The notes under the pieces: model-generated
Databases searched by the model: none
Seen by the model: only the letters and a program-made list of their open reading frames with translations
What the model was told of the DNA's origin: nothing
Translations under genes and position numbers: made by a program
Assembly (NCBI RefSeq): GCF_965218685.1
Contig: NZ_OZ244657.1
Coordinates: forward strand, 2,046,001-2,110,000
Reading direction: 5' to 3'
From: Thalassobius sp965218685
GTDB taxonomy: Bacteria > Pseudomonadota > Alphaproteobacteria > Rhodobacterales > Rhodobacteraceae
DNA length: 64,000 nt
In this document: positions 9,096 to 17,795 of the stretch, piece after piece
How the letters are laid out: each line of letters begins with the position of its first letter
Numbering within the stretch: the stretch's first letter is position 1

Positions 9096-10808
9096 ATGAC
9101 TATTTCAAATCTGGCAAGCTTGCGGAAACATCTGCAATGGGCAATCGAGCTGGAACACGCGACGCTGGCGCCTTATCTGTCAGCCCTGTATTCAATAAAA
9201 GACGGGACCAATATTGAATCCGCCGAGGTCATAAAGAGCGTCTTTTTAGAAGAGATGCTGCACATGGCATTGGCCGCCAACATTTTGAATGCGATTGGCG
9301 GCACACCCCGATTTGACTACGATGGTTTCATCCCCACGTACCCAACGCCGCTTCCGCATGGTGACGGTTCTTTCATCGTCAACCTGGGTAAGTTTTCGCC
9401 CGAGGGCGTAAAAACCTTCATGAAAATCGAACGACCAGCCGAGACCGATGCCGAGCCGCTTGAAGAAAACTATCACTCTATCGGCCAGTTCTATTTGGCA
9501 ATCATCGAGGGGTTGAAGTCCTGCTGTGAGGCATTGGGGGAAGAGGCGGTTTTTTCCGGCGACCCGGCTTGGCAACTGACCGCCGAAACCACCTATTACG
9601 GCGGAGCAGGTCACCTTATCGCGGTTACGGATTTGTCATCCGCCTTGGACGCGATGAAAGAGATCGTAGAGCAGGGCGAGGGACTGGACCATGCTTCGGT
9701 CTTTGATGGCGATCACAACATGTTCCACCCCGAACGTGAGGAGGTCGGCCACTATTTTCGCTTTCAGGAAATCCTTGAAGGGCGCAGTTATCAGCCGGGT
9801 GACACCGCGGAATCAGGCCCGACTGGTGACGCTTTCACAGTGGATTGGGACGCTGTGCATAACATGCGGACAAATCCGGATATCAATGATTATCCCCCTG
9901 ACAGTCCGGAACGTGAAAAGATGGAGGCGTTAGCGCAGGGCTACAGCGACATGCTTCGGATGATGGAACGCTCGTTTGCTGGCGAGCCAAGGCTTTTCGG
10001 TGAAACTGTCGGCACGATGTTCGAACTGCGGCACCTGATAAAAGAACTGGTCGAGATGCCGTCAGGTGATGGTAAAACCACCGTTGGTTCCTATTTCGCC
10101 TATCGACCTCCGGCGCATGCGCATAAATGCTGGATCGAGATCCGCGAATCCGGCCCCTATGCTGTTCATGGCGACATCCCTTTGGTTCGCAAAACGCGCG
10201 TCACCAGCGCCGAAGGCGAGGCGCTGACCTGGGCGACGACGGAAACGATTGCAACCGATGAAGTCTATGTATTGTGCCGTTGCGGGCAGTCCAAAACCAA
10301 GCCTTTTTGCGATGGCACTCATGATTACATTGATTTTGACGACAAGGGTTCCGCCGACTTTGCGCCCATATCCGAGACACAGGAAATCCTGGAAGGCGAT
10401 GGCATCCGGGTGAAAGTGGACAACTCTTACTGTATCCACGCGAAGTATTGTTTCAATAAAACCAGCGGCATCCGCGCACTGATGCCTGAAAGCGGAAGCG
10501 CCAACGCGAAAAGCCAAATTATCTCGATGGTCGATCGCTGCCCTTCTGGAACCTTCGTTTACGAGTTGCCTTTGGATGGTGAGATGACCGAGATCGAGCC
10601 GGATATGCCGCGCGAGGTTGCCGCGATTTCCAAAGATTCCCGCTCTAAAACCGCAGGGCCGCTGTGGGTTTCTGGCGGCGTTCCCATCCTGAAATCAGAC
10701 GGCACCCAATTGGAAACGCGCAATCGCGTTACGCTGTGCCGCTGCGGTAAATCGAAAAACAAACCCTTCTGTGATGGGACGCACGCAACCATCGATTTCG
10801 AAGAATAA
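9096..10808 (+). CDS. Ferritin-like domain fused to two CDGSH domains and a DUF1271-type ferredoxin segment
   Basis: Predicted 570 residues, probably cytosolic. The N-terminal ~300 residues are ferritin-like, related to the VioB-type group; likely metal ligands are E20, E52/E53, H56, E215/E216 and H219. Next comes CDGSH motif CRCGQSKTKPFCDGTH (C394, C396, C405, H409), then a cysteine segment with C446, C452 and C482 resembling DUF1271/Fer4_19, then a second CDGSH motif (C548, C550, C559, H563). This predicts a diiron-type site plus up to three Fe-S clusters in one chain, fitting an electron-transfer or iron/redox-sensing role. The substrate is unknown. It follows the kinase gene by 78 bases, so co-transcription is possible. 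Confidence 0.85.
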   Translation: MTISNLASLRKHLQWAIELEHATLAPYLSALYSIKDGTNIESAEVIKSVFLEEMLHMALAANILNAIGGTPRFDYDGFIPTYPTPLPHGDGSFIVNLGKFSPEGVKTFMKIERPAETDAEPLEENYHSIGQFYLAIIEGLKSCCEALGEEAVFSGDPAWQLTAETTYYGGAGHLIAVTDLSSALDAMKEIVEQGEGLDHASVFDGDHNMFHPEREEVGHYFRFQEILEGRSYQPGDTAESGPTGDAFTVDWDAVHNMRTNPDINDYPPDSPEREKMEALAQGYSDMLRMMERSFAGEPRLFGETVGTMFELRHLIKELVEMPSGDGKTTVGSYFAYRPPAHAHKCWIEIRESGPYAVHGDIPLVRKTRVTSAEGEALTWATTETIATDEVYVLCRCGQSKTKPFCDGTHDYIDFDDKGSADFAPISETQEILEGDGIRVKVDNSYCIHAKYCFNKTSGIRALMPESGSANAKSQIISMVDRCPSGTFVYELPLDGEMTEIEPDMPREVAAISKDSRSKTAGPLWVSGGVPILKSDGTQLETRNRVTLCRCGKSKNKPFCDGTHATIDFEE

Positions 10809-10997
10809 CCGGCAAGGAAAAGGACGGGCATTGGCCGCAATCAAGAAAACTTCAAGGTTTTGAGGTCTTTAGTCGTTGGGTTTGGTGGGATCAGGCCATC
10901 TGCGACATGTTGAGAGCAGACCAGATCTGAAGGTGGTCCCGATCGCCTTTGGAGGCGACCGGCGTTTGCATCTGACGGGCTTGTCAACTCGCGGCGC
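10809..10997. other. Intergenic region with one short hairpin
   Basis: No convincing gene. A stem TCGCCT/AGGCGA with loop TTGG lies near 10948-10963, between two convergent genes. It lacks a T-run, so it is a weak terminator candidate at best. Confidence 0.4.
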
Positions 10998-11336
10998 TTA
11001 TTCCGCCGTCAGCTCGTCATAACATTCCAGCGCCTTGGCGGCATACATCATCGAGGGGCCGCCGCCCATCTGAATGGTCATGGCCAGCACGTCGCCGACT
11101 TCTTCGCGGGTTGCGCCTGCCTTGATCAGGGTCTCGACGTGCAGAACGATGCAGGAATCACAGCGCATGGCCACGGCGATGCCAAGGGCGATGAACTCTT
11201 TGGTTTTGAATTCCAGAACGCCGCCTTCCTTGACCGATTTGCCAAGGCCACCAAAGGCGCGGGTTGTATCGGGGATGCATTTGTTCAGCGAGCGCAACTG
11301 GTCGCGAGTGCCGTTCAGCTTGTCTGTCCAGGTCAT
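10998..11336 (-). CDS. Carboxymuconolactone decarboxylase/AhpD-like protein
   Basis: A 112-residue single-domain protein of the CMD family. The redox motif CDSC with a downstream His (MRCDSCIVLHVETLIKAG) is the AhpD-type active site, so it is more likely a peroxidase-linked thiol protein than a true decarboxylase. The C-terminal half keeps the family's helical pattern (MTIQMGGGPSMMYAAKA). It lies next to a DUF938 methyltransferase in the same orientation, but the 74-base gap does not prove an operon. The physiological oxidant and electron donor are unknown. Confidence 0.88.
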   Translation of the reverse strand: MTWTDKLNGTRDQLRSLNKCIPDTTRAFGGLGKSVKEGGVLEFKTKEFIALGIAVAMRCDSCIVLHVETLIKAGATREEVGDVLAMTIQMGGGPSMMYAAKALECYDELTAE

Positions 11337-11410
11337 ATTCAGCCTCTCTAATATTTGTGAGGCCGTGAAACCATGCCGCGCCGCGGCGGGCTTTGATCCT
11401 GATCAGATTT

Positions 11411-12061
11411 TCAGGGTTTCCGCGCGACAAAACACAGATTGTTGGCGGGCATTTCGATGACCTGAACCAGCTCCAGCCAATTGTGCTGCAGCCAGTCAAT
11501 CACATCCCAATCGTCCTTGTAGCCAATCGTGGGGTCTTGCGCGATCAGGCTTGCGTTGAAGCGCGCATCCCCGTCCGAGGTGGTCTCTCCGTCCCGCAAG
11601 AAGGGGCCGTACAGCACAAAACGCCCACCGGGGGCCAGGGCCAGGGCGGCTTCGGCGATCAGGGTTTTGGCGGCGGCTTCAGGGATCAGGTGCAGAAGGT
11701 TGACCAGCAAGATCAGGTCCAGACCGCGATGCTCGGCCGACCAGCCGGGGGTGGCGGCGTCCAGATCAATTGCGGGGCGCAGGTTGGCAATGTCCTGCCC
11801 ATGAGCATCAATCGACCGGCGGCGTGCCGCATCAGGATCGCTGGGTTGCCAGCTTAGGCCGGGATGTTGCGGGGCCAGGTGTGCGATGTGTTCGCCCGTG
11901 CCCGAGGCGATTTCCAGCGCCGCCCCAGATTGAGGCGCATGTTCGGCCAGAACAGCGGCGATAGCTTCGATATTCCGGGCGGCCGATGGGGCGAACATGC
12001 GTCCATCAGGGCCGGTTTCAACAACAGAGGCGGTGTCGGGCAGGTTAAGCTTATTGGTCAT
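11411..12061 (-). CDS. DUF938-family SAM-dependent methyltransferase-like protein
   Basis: A 216-residue cytosolic protein. The Rossmann motif ALEIASGTGEHIAHLA (SAM-binding motif I) sits near residues 48-63, followed by LLVNLLHLIPEAA and PGGRFVLYGPF, the usual class I methyltransferase order. The N-terminal FAPSAARN and the overall length fit the DUF938 family, which is widespread in proteobacteria. No substrate is known to me for this family. It stands alone between the purine transporter genes and the AhpD-like gene, with 120 bases upstream of its start. Confidence 0.85.
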   Translation of the reverse strand: MTNKLNLPDTASVVETGPDGRMFAPSAARNIEAIAAVLAEHAPQSGAALEIASGTGEHIAHLAPQHPGLSWQPSDPDAARRRSIDAHGQDIANLRPAIDLDAATPGWSAEHRGLDLILLVNLLHLIPEAAAKTLIAEAALALAPGGRFVLYGPFLRDGETTSDGDARFNASLIAQDPTIGYKDDWDVIDWLQHNWLELVQVIEMPANNLCFVARKP

Positions 12062-12130
12062 GCCTCAAGGGATGGCACGACAGCCGGGCCAAGGCAACTG
12101 CCGCCGTATCATTGCCCTGAAAACAAGATG

Positions 12131-12147
12131 GCCCCGCCAGCAGGGGC
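12131..12147 (-). terminator. Possible terminator after the purine transporter operon
   Basis: Inverted repeat GCCCC/GGGGC with a seven-base loop lies just past the stop of the substrate-binding protein gene. On the minus strand it is followed by a T-rich but interrupted stretch. A weak intrinsic terminator. Confidence 0.4.
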
Positions 12148-12181
12148 GAGGCCAGTGTTTGCTAACGCAATCCCGAAAGGC

Positions 12182-13255
12182 TTATTGGGGGATCGAGCCT
12201 TCGATGCCTTCAACATAGAAGGCCATACCAGCCAGCGTGCCATCGTCAGCAGTTTCGCCGTCGGCCAGCCAGGGGGTGCCGTCCTGTTTGTTCAGCGGGC
12301 CGGTGAAGGCGTGATAAGAGCCATCGGCCAGCGCGGCCTTCAGCTCCAGTGCGGCGGCTTTCACGTCGGCGGGAACAGCATCGGAAATCTCGCCGATGCC
12401 GACCATGCCAGCACCGATACCATCCCAGGTGTCTTTGCTTTCCCAGGTGCCATCCATGACGGCCTTGGTGCGCGCGATGTAGTAGGGCGCCCAGTCATCG
12501 ATGATCGAGGAAACGCGCGGCATCGGGGCGTATTCACCCATGTCCGAGGCCTGACCGAAGGTGTACACATTACCGGCAGCCTGTGCGGCGGCTTGCGGCG
12601 CGGTGGAATCGGTGTGTTGCAGGATCACGTCAGCGCCCTGTTCGATCAGCACCTTCGCGGCGTCGGCCTCTTTGGCGGGATCAAACCACGTGTAGGCCCA
12701 GACGATTTTGAATGTGACATCGGGGTTCACTTTCTTGGCGTGGATATAGGCCGAGTTGATGCCGCGGATCACTTCGGGGATCGGGTAGGATCCGATATAG
12801 CCGATGACGTTCGACTTGGTCAGGTTGCCCGCGATGGTGCCCTGAACGGCGCGGCCTTCGTAGAAACGGGCCGAGTAGGTGGACACGTTAGCCGCCCGTT
12901 TATAGCCGGTGGCGTGCTCGAATTTCACGTTCGGGAATTTCTTGGCCACGTTCAGGGTGGGGTCCATGTAACCAAACGAGGTGGTAAAGATCAGGTCCGC
13001 GCCTTCCAGCGCCATCTGGGTCATCACACGCTCGGCATCGGGGCCTTCGGGGACGCTTTCGACATAGACGGTTTCAACCTTGTCGCCAAAGGCCTCTTCT
13101 ACGGCCAGGCGGCCCTTGTTGTGTTCATAGGTCCAGCCGCCATCGCCGACGGGGCCGACATAGACAAAGCCGACCTTGGTCTTGTCATCCGCCATGGCCG
13201 AGGTCGCCAGACCCAGCGCCATCGCGGCGGTGCTTAGAAGTTTCACGAGTTTCAT
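12182..13255 (-). CDS. BMP-family ABC transporter substrate-binding protein (purine nucleoside type)
   Basis: A 357-residue periplasmic protein. The N-terminus has a lysine, a hydrophobic core and a cleavage site after about residue 22 (LGLATSAMA-DD). The body has BMP/PnrA landmarks: KVGFVYVGPVGDGGWTYEHNKGR near the start, and TTSFGYMDPTLNVAKKFPNVKFEHATGY. BMP proteins deliver nucleosides or related purines to importers of the NupOPQ type. It is the last gene of the run, 36 bases after the second permease. Together with xdhABC upstream this suggests uptake of xanthine, hypoxanthine or their nucleosides. The exact ligand is not determined. Confidence 0.9.
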   Translation of the reverse strand: MKLVKLLSTAAMALGLATSAMADDKTKVGFVYVGPVGDGGWTYEHNKGRLAVEEAFGDKVETVYVESVPEGPDAERVMTQMALEGADLIFTTSFGYMDPTLNVAKKFPNVKFEHATGYKRAANVSTYSARFYEGRAVQGTIAGNLTKSNVIGYIGSYPIPEVIRGINSAYIHAKKVNPDVTFKIVWAYTWFDPAKEADAAKVLIEQGADVILQHTDSTAPQAAAQAAGNVYTFGQASDMGEYAPMPRVSSIIDDWAPYYIARTKAVMDGTWESKDTWDGIGAGMVGIGEISDAVPADVKAAALELKAALADGSYHAFTGPLNKQDGTPWLADGETADDGTLAGMAFYVEGIEGSIPQ

Positions 13256-13291
13256 GCAGGTTCTCCCTGTTACTTGCAGGTTAGTTAGGCC

Positions 13292-14215
13292 TCATTGCGA
13301 GGCGTGGAAGGATCGGCCCAGCGAGGCAGGTGCCCCGCTGCGGTCAGCCGACATGATGACGAGGACGAGGATGGTGATGACATAGGGCGACATCGCCAAA
13401 ATCTCGACCGGGATGGCGATGCCCGCGGCCTGCAGGTTCAGCTGCAGCACGTTCACGCCTCCGAACAGGCACGCGCCCAGCAGCACGCGCCAGGGTTTCC
13501 AGCTGGCAAACACCACCAGCGCCAGAGCGATCCAGCCGATACCGGCGGTCATCCCCTCGGTCCATTGGGGGACGCGGATCAGGCTGATATAGGCCCCGCC
13601 CAGACCAGCGCAGGCGCCACCGAACAGGATGGCCAAAACGCGGATGCGCACAACCTTATAGCCCAAAGCATGCGCCGCATCATGGTTTTCCCCCACCGCG
13701 CGCAGGATCAACCCGGCACGTGTGTATTTCAGCACGGCCCAAGTGCCCAAGGTCAGGAAAAACGCCAGATAGACTACGAAATCCTGGGTGAACAGGATGG
13801 GCCCCAGCACCGGGATTTTTGACAGAATAGGGATGTCAAATTCGGGAAAAGCAGGCGGCTTGACCCCCTGATAACCCTGACCGATCAAAGCCGAAAGACC
13901 CAACCCGAACAACGTCAGCGCCAGCCCCGAGGCGACCTGATTGGCCAAGGCAAATTGCGTGAGGATCGCAAAGAGCAAAGACAAAGCCGCCCCCCCGATT
14001 GCTGCGGCCACCAGCCCCAAAACGGGCGATCCGGTATTCACCGCGATGGCAAACCCGCAGATTGCGCCGGTGATCATCATCCCTTCGACGCCCAGGTTCA
14101 GAACGCCGGCTTTTTCCACCACCAGCTCTCCCAAAGCGGCCAGCAACAAGGGGGTCGCAGCCACGATCAATGACGCCAGCAGCAAGATCGGATTGATCGA
14201 GGACATATCCATCAC
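13292..14215 (-). CDS. ABC transporter permease (second permease of the BMP-type importer)
   Basis: A 307-residue inner-membrane protein with about eight to nine hydrophobic segments. It has the BPD_transp_2 signature ALGELVVEKAGVLNLGVEGMM near the N-terminus and GYKVVRIRVLAILFGGACAGLGGAY in the coupling-helix region. It corresponds to the NupQ/YufQ-type partner. Its start overlaps the stop of the first permease by four bases, so the two are translationally coupled and should form a heterodimer. Function follows from the operon: import of a purine-type solute. Confidence 0.9.
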   Translation of the reverse strand: MMDMSSINPILLLASLIVAATPLLLAALGELVVEKAGVLNLGVEGMMITGAICGFAIAVNTGSPVLGLVAAAIGGAALSLLFAILTQFALANQVASGLALTLFGLGLSALIGQGYQGVKPPAFPEFDIPILSKIPVLGPILFTQDFVVYLAFFLTLGTWAVLKYTRAGLILRAVGENHDAAHALGYKVVRIRVLAILFGGACAGLGGAYISLIRVPQWTEGMTAGIGWIALALVVFASWKPWRVLLGACLFGGVNVLQLNLQAAGIAIPVEILAMSPYVITILVLVIMSADRSGAPASLGRSFHASQ

Positions 14216-15294
14216 GCAGCCTCCCCTTTGGTCATTTTGATCTTGAAATTGGTTAGAACGTCCACCGCCAGCAGGAAGAACAACAGCATCCCCTGGAACA
14301 GTTGGATCGCGGCCGAGGGCAGGCCAAGCTTGGATTGCGCGATCTCACCACCAATATAGGTCAGCGCCATCAGCCCACCCGCCAGCAGAATTCCCACCGG
14401 ATGCAGGCGGCCCAGAAACGCGACAATGATCGCCGTGAACCCATAACCAACGTTGAAATCAATGCTGACCTGACCCGAGGGGCCGGAAACCTCGAACATG
14501 CCCGCCAGTCCGGCCAGCGCACCCGATGTCCCAAGGCAGAACAGGATCAGCCGCGCCGGAATGACCCCGGCAAAGCGCGCGGCGCGCGGGGCCTCGCCGG
14601 TCAGGCGAATGTGAAAGCCCAGCATGTGCCGGTTCAGCAGGACATAGGCGAAAATTACCGCGATAAACGCCGCGACGACCCCCCAATGCATACCCGATCC
14701 GGTAATCAGCTCGGCATTATGAGCGCTGTCATACTGCTGCAGGTTTCTCGACCCCGGAAAGCCAAACCCTTGCGGGTTTTTCATCAATCCCAAGGACATA
14801 GAGGCCAAAAGCTGTTCGGCCACATAGACCAGCATCAGGCTGACCAGGATCTCGTTCGTTCCGAATTTCACCTTCAGCAGCGCCGGGATCATCGCCCACA
14901 GCATCCCGCCAACCGCGCCGGCGATCACCATGGCCGGGAACAACCACCAGGCCTCCAGCGGATATAGCGCCAGCGCCACGCCAGCCCCGCATAATGCACC
15001 CACGATATACTGCCCCTCGGCGCCGATATTCCAGATGCCGGCGCGAAAGCCCAGGGACAACCCGATCGCGATCAGCACCAAGGGCGCACCCTTCACCAAC
15101 AACTGCGGGCGATAGTAAAACGCGAACTCGGAAAATAGCGGGTCCCAGAAGATTGTCCGGATCGCCACCAGCGGGTCCTTGCCCAGAAAGGTGAACAGGA
15201 TGCCGCCCGCGATCATCGTTAATACAACCGCCAGAACCGGCGTTGCATAGGTCCACATTTGCGACGGCTGAGGCCGCTTCTCCAGTCTCAGCAT
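14212..15294 (-). CDS. ABC transporter permease (first permease of the BMP-type importer)
   Basis: A 360-residue inner-membrane protein of the BPD_transp_2 family with many hydrophobic helices. The motif LSLGFRAGIWNIGAEGQYIVGA and the region RLTGEAPRAARFAGV match NupP/YufP-like permeases. It pairs with the downstream permease through a four-base overlap. A gap of about 50 bases separates it from the ATPase gene. The family is clear; specificity is inferred from the flanking BMP protein and xanthine dehydrogenase genes. Confidence 0.9.
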   Translation of the reverse strand: MLRLEKRPQPSQMWTYATPVLAVVLTMIAGGILFTFLGKDPLVAIRTIFWDPLFSEFAFYYRPQLLVKGAPLVLIAIGLSLGFRAGIWNIGAEGQYIVGALCGAGVALALYPLEAWWLFPAMVIAGAVGGMLWAMIPALLKVKFGTNEILVSLMLVYVAEQLLASMSLGLMKNPQGFGFPGSRNLQQYDSAHNAELITGSGMHWGVVAAFIAVIFAYVLLNRHMLGFHIRLTGEAPRAARFAGVIPARLILFCLGTSGALAGLAGMFEVSGPSGQVSIDFNVGYGFTAIIVAFLGRLHPVGILLAGGLMALTYIGGEIAQSKLGLPSAAIQLFQGMLLFFLLAVDVLTNFKIKMTKGEAA

Positions 15295-15345
15295 TGCCCG
15301 GCCCCCGCCTTCTTTGCTCTATAAATACTCAATGAAGGCAACAGC

Positions 15346-16863
15346 TTAAACATGTGCTTCCTCCATGCCATGGGCGCCACCCATCATCAGGCCGATCTCG
15401 TCCACCGTCAGGCCGCGTGCGGGGCGGATATCCGACAGGCGCCCCTCGTTCAGCGCGCCGAAATGGTCCGAGATTTCCATCAATTCGTCCAGATCCTGGC
15501 TGATGACGATCACCGCGGTCCCGCCCGCCGCCAGATCCAGCAGAGCCTGACGAATATCGGCGGCGGCAGCGGCATCCACGCCCCATGTGGGTTGGTTCAC
15601 AATCAACACCGTTGGCAGTTGCATCACTTCGCGACCAATGACGAATTTCTGCAAGTTGCCCCCCGACAGGGATCGCGCGGCATTTCCCGGGCCGGGGGTG
15701 CGCACGTCAAACCGTTCGATCACGGCCTCGGCAAATTCACGCGCCTTTCCCCATTTCAAAAAACCATTGCTCTCCAGCCCCTGCCGAACCGAGGCCGTCA
15801 GCAGCGCGTTCTCTGTCAGGCTCATGTCCGGGGCGGCTGCGTGTCCCAGCCGTTCCTCGGGCGCGGTCAGCAAGCCCAGTTTGCGCCGCGCGGTAGGACC
15901 CAGCCGGCCCACGGGCTGTGCTTCCATTTTTACGCTGCCCGGTGCGGTCAGGATTTCGCCAGACAGGGCGGCCAGCAGCTCGTCTTGACCGTTCCCGGCA
16001 ACCCCTCCGATTCCCAGAATTTCACCCGAGCGTACCTGTAACGATATCCCTTTTAGCGAGGTCCCGAATTCCGACGGCGATTTGACCGCCAGATCCGTCA
16101 GTTCCAGAAGAACCGGCCCCAGATCTCCCCCGGCGCGCTCGGGGACATGTAGTTGGCTGCCCACCATCATCTCGGCCATTTCGCGGGCCGAAACCTCGCG
16201 CGGGGTACAGGTGCCGACCTTTTTGCCCAGTCGCAAAATGGTGGCGCTTTCACACAGGGCGCGGATTTCTTCCAGCTTGTGGCTGATATACAGGATGGCC
16301 ACCCCCTCCGAGGTCAGCTTGCGCAGGGTGCGGAACAGGATTTCGACCTCTTGCGGGGTCAAAACGCTGGTGGGTTCGTCCATGATCAACAGGCGCGGGT
16401 CCTGTAACAGGCAGCGGATGATCTCGACCCGTTGGCGTTCCCCCGCAGACAGGTCCCCAACCGTGCGATAGGGGTCCAGCGGCAGACCATAGGTCTCGCT
16501 GACCTCTTTGATCCGCGCAGCCAGATCACCCATTTTTGGCGGATTTTCCATGCCAAGCGCGATGTTTTCGGCCACGTTCAATGCGTCAAACAGGGAAAAG
16601 TGCTGGAACACCATTGCCACACCGGCAGCGCGCGCGCTGCGCGGTTCGGCCGGGGAAAAGGGTTCGCCGCGCAGGGTCATGGTGCCACTGTCAGGTTTGA
16701 CCAGACCATAAATCATTTTGACCAGCGTGGATTTCCCCGCGCCGTTTTCCCCCAGCAGGGCGTGTACCTCGCCCTCTTTGATGTCGAACGAGACGTCGCT
16801 GTTTGCGACGACCCCCGGATAGGCCTTGGTCAGGCCCTGTATCGAAAGCAGCGTCCCTGTCAC
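15346..16863 (-). CDS. ABC transporter ATP-binding protein with two fused nucleotide-binding domains
   Basis: A 505-residue cytosolic ATPase of the sugar/nucleoside (NupO/MglA-like) type. The first domain has Walker A GENGAGKS, signature LSAGERQRVE and Walker B LLIMDEPTS. The second has the usual degenerate Walker A (GVAGNGQDELL), signature LSGGNLQKF and LIVNQPTWGVD in place of a standard Walker B. It powers the two downstream permeases. Its start overlaps the xdhC stop by four bases, tying import to xanthine oxidation in one transcript. Confidence 0.92.
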   Translation of the reverse strand: MTGTLLSIQGLTKAYPGVVANSDVSFDIKEGEVHALLGENGAGKSTLVKMIYGLVKPDSGTMTLRGEPFSPAEPRSARAAGVAMVFQHFSLFDALNVAENIALGMENPPKMGDLAARIKEVSETYGLPLDPYRTVGDLSAGERQRVEIIRCLLQDPRLLIMDEPTSVLTPQEVEILFRTLRKLTSEGVAILYISHKLEEIRALCESATILRLGKKVGTCTPREVSAREMAEMMVGSQLHVPERAGGDLGPVLLELTDLAVKSPSEFGTSLKGISLQVRSGEILGIGGVAGNGQDELLAALSGEILTAPGSVKMEAQPVGRLGPTARRKLGLLTAPEERLGHAAAPDMSLTENALLTASVRQGLESNGFLKWGKAREFAEAVIERFDVRTPGPGNAARSLSGGNLQKFVIGREVMQLPTVLIVNQPTWGVDAAAAADIRQALLDLAAGGTAVIVISQDLDELMEISDHFGALNEGRLSDIRPARGLTVDEIGLMMGGAHGMEEAHV

Positions 16864-17795
16864 CCGGTTTTTCCCTTGAGTTGCGGAGTCTTACGCTCCG
16901 TTTTTGTCAGTATGTCACGCACCACGCCGATCGCAATGGCCTGAGGATGTTTCCCCAACGTCGGGTCCCCAATGGGGCATTCAATGCGCGAAATGCTTGC
17001 CAACTGGTGGCCCAGATCCTGCAGCCGCGCGCGAAATCGAGCCCACTTTGTCTGTGATCCGATCAGCCCACAGCGGGCGAATCCATGCGACAGCAACGCG
17101 TGGCAAAGCGCCAGGTCCAGCGCGTGAGAATAGGTCAAGATCAAGTGTTGCGCGTCCCTGGGGGCGTGGGCGGCCAGAACCTCGGGTTTGGCAGCGGGCA
17201 GCGCGGTGACACCCTTGGGCAGCGGATCGGGGAAACGTTCGGGGGCAGTGTCCACCCAAGTGATCGCAAGGTTCGGCAGGGGGGCAAGCGTGGTCACAAG
17301 AGCGCGTCCCACATGCCCCGCGCCCCAGATCCACAGCGCCTGCTGAGGACGGTGGAGCGGTTCAATGAACCAGCCCTGGATCAGTTCAGTCTGTGGCGCC
17401 TCGCCTTGCGAGCGTGCCCGGGCAAGGGTGCGTTTGACGGCAAGCGGCATGTCCGAGCCATCAACAGGGCGGGCAATCACTTCACCTGTCAGCGTTTCCA
17501 GCCGTGGCTGGTCATAAACTTCCTGCAGCAGGGTGATACGCCCTCCGCAACATTGGCCCAGCTCGGGCCCTAAGGCGTGCCGGGACAGCCGATCTGCCTT
17601 TGATCTGCGCGCCTCTGTTGCGGCTTGAAATTCCAGCGCGCCGCCGCCGATGGTTCCGGACTGGCCACTTTCCCAGACCAGCATCGCTGCGCCGACCTCG
17701 CGTGGGCTGGACCCTTCAATCGCGGCGATTACCACGCGAACCACCCGTCCGTGCGTCGCAACGGCAGCGCGCAACGCGTCCAGATCAAACCCCAT
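16860..17795 (-). CDS. xdhC: Xanthine dehydrogenase accessory protein XdhC
   Basis: A 311-residue cytosolic chaperone of the XdhC/CoxI family. It inserts sulfurated molybdenum cofactor into XdhB. The N-terminal part has AIEGSSPREVGAAMLVWESG and GTIGGGALEF, and the C-terminal part has a Rossmann-like segment (LWIWGAGHVGRAL) with HLILTYSHALDLAL and RCGLIGSQTKWARF. Both halves are family hallmarks. It overlaps the xdhB stop by 11 bases and the next ATPase start by four. No missing key motif is seen. Confidence 0.93.
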   Translation of the reverse strand: MGFDLDALRAAVATHGRVVRVVIAAIEGSSPREVGAAMLVWESGQSGTIGGGALEFQAATEARRSKADRLSRHALGPELGQCCGGRITLLQEVYDQPRLETLTGEVIARPVDGSDMPLAVKRTLARARSQGEAPQTELIQGWFIEPLHRPQQALWIWGAGHVGRALVTTLAPLPNLAITWVDTAPERFPDPLPKGVTALPAAKPEVLAAHAPRDAQHLILTYSHALDLALCHALLSHGFARCGLIGSQTKWARFRARLQDLGHQLASISRIECPIGDPTLGKHPQAIAIGVVRDILTKTERKTPQLKGKTG

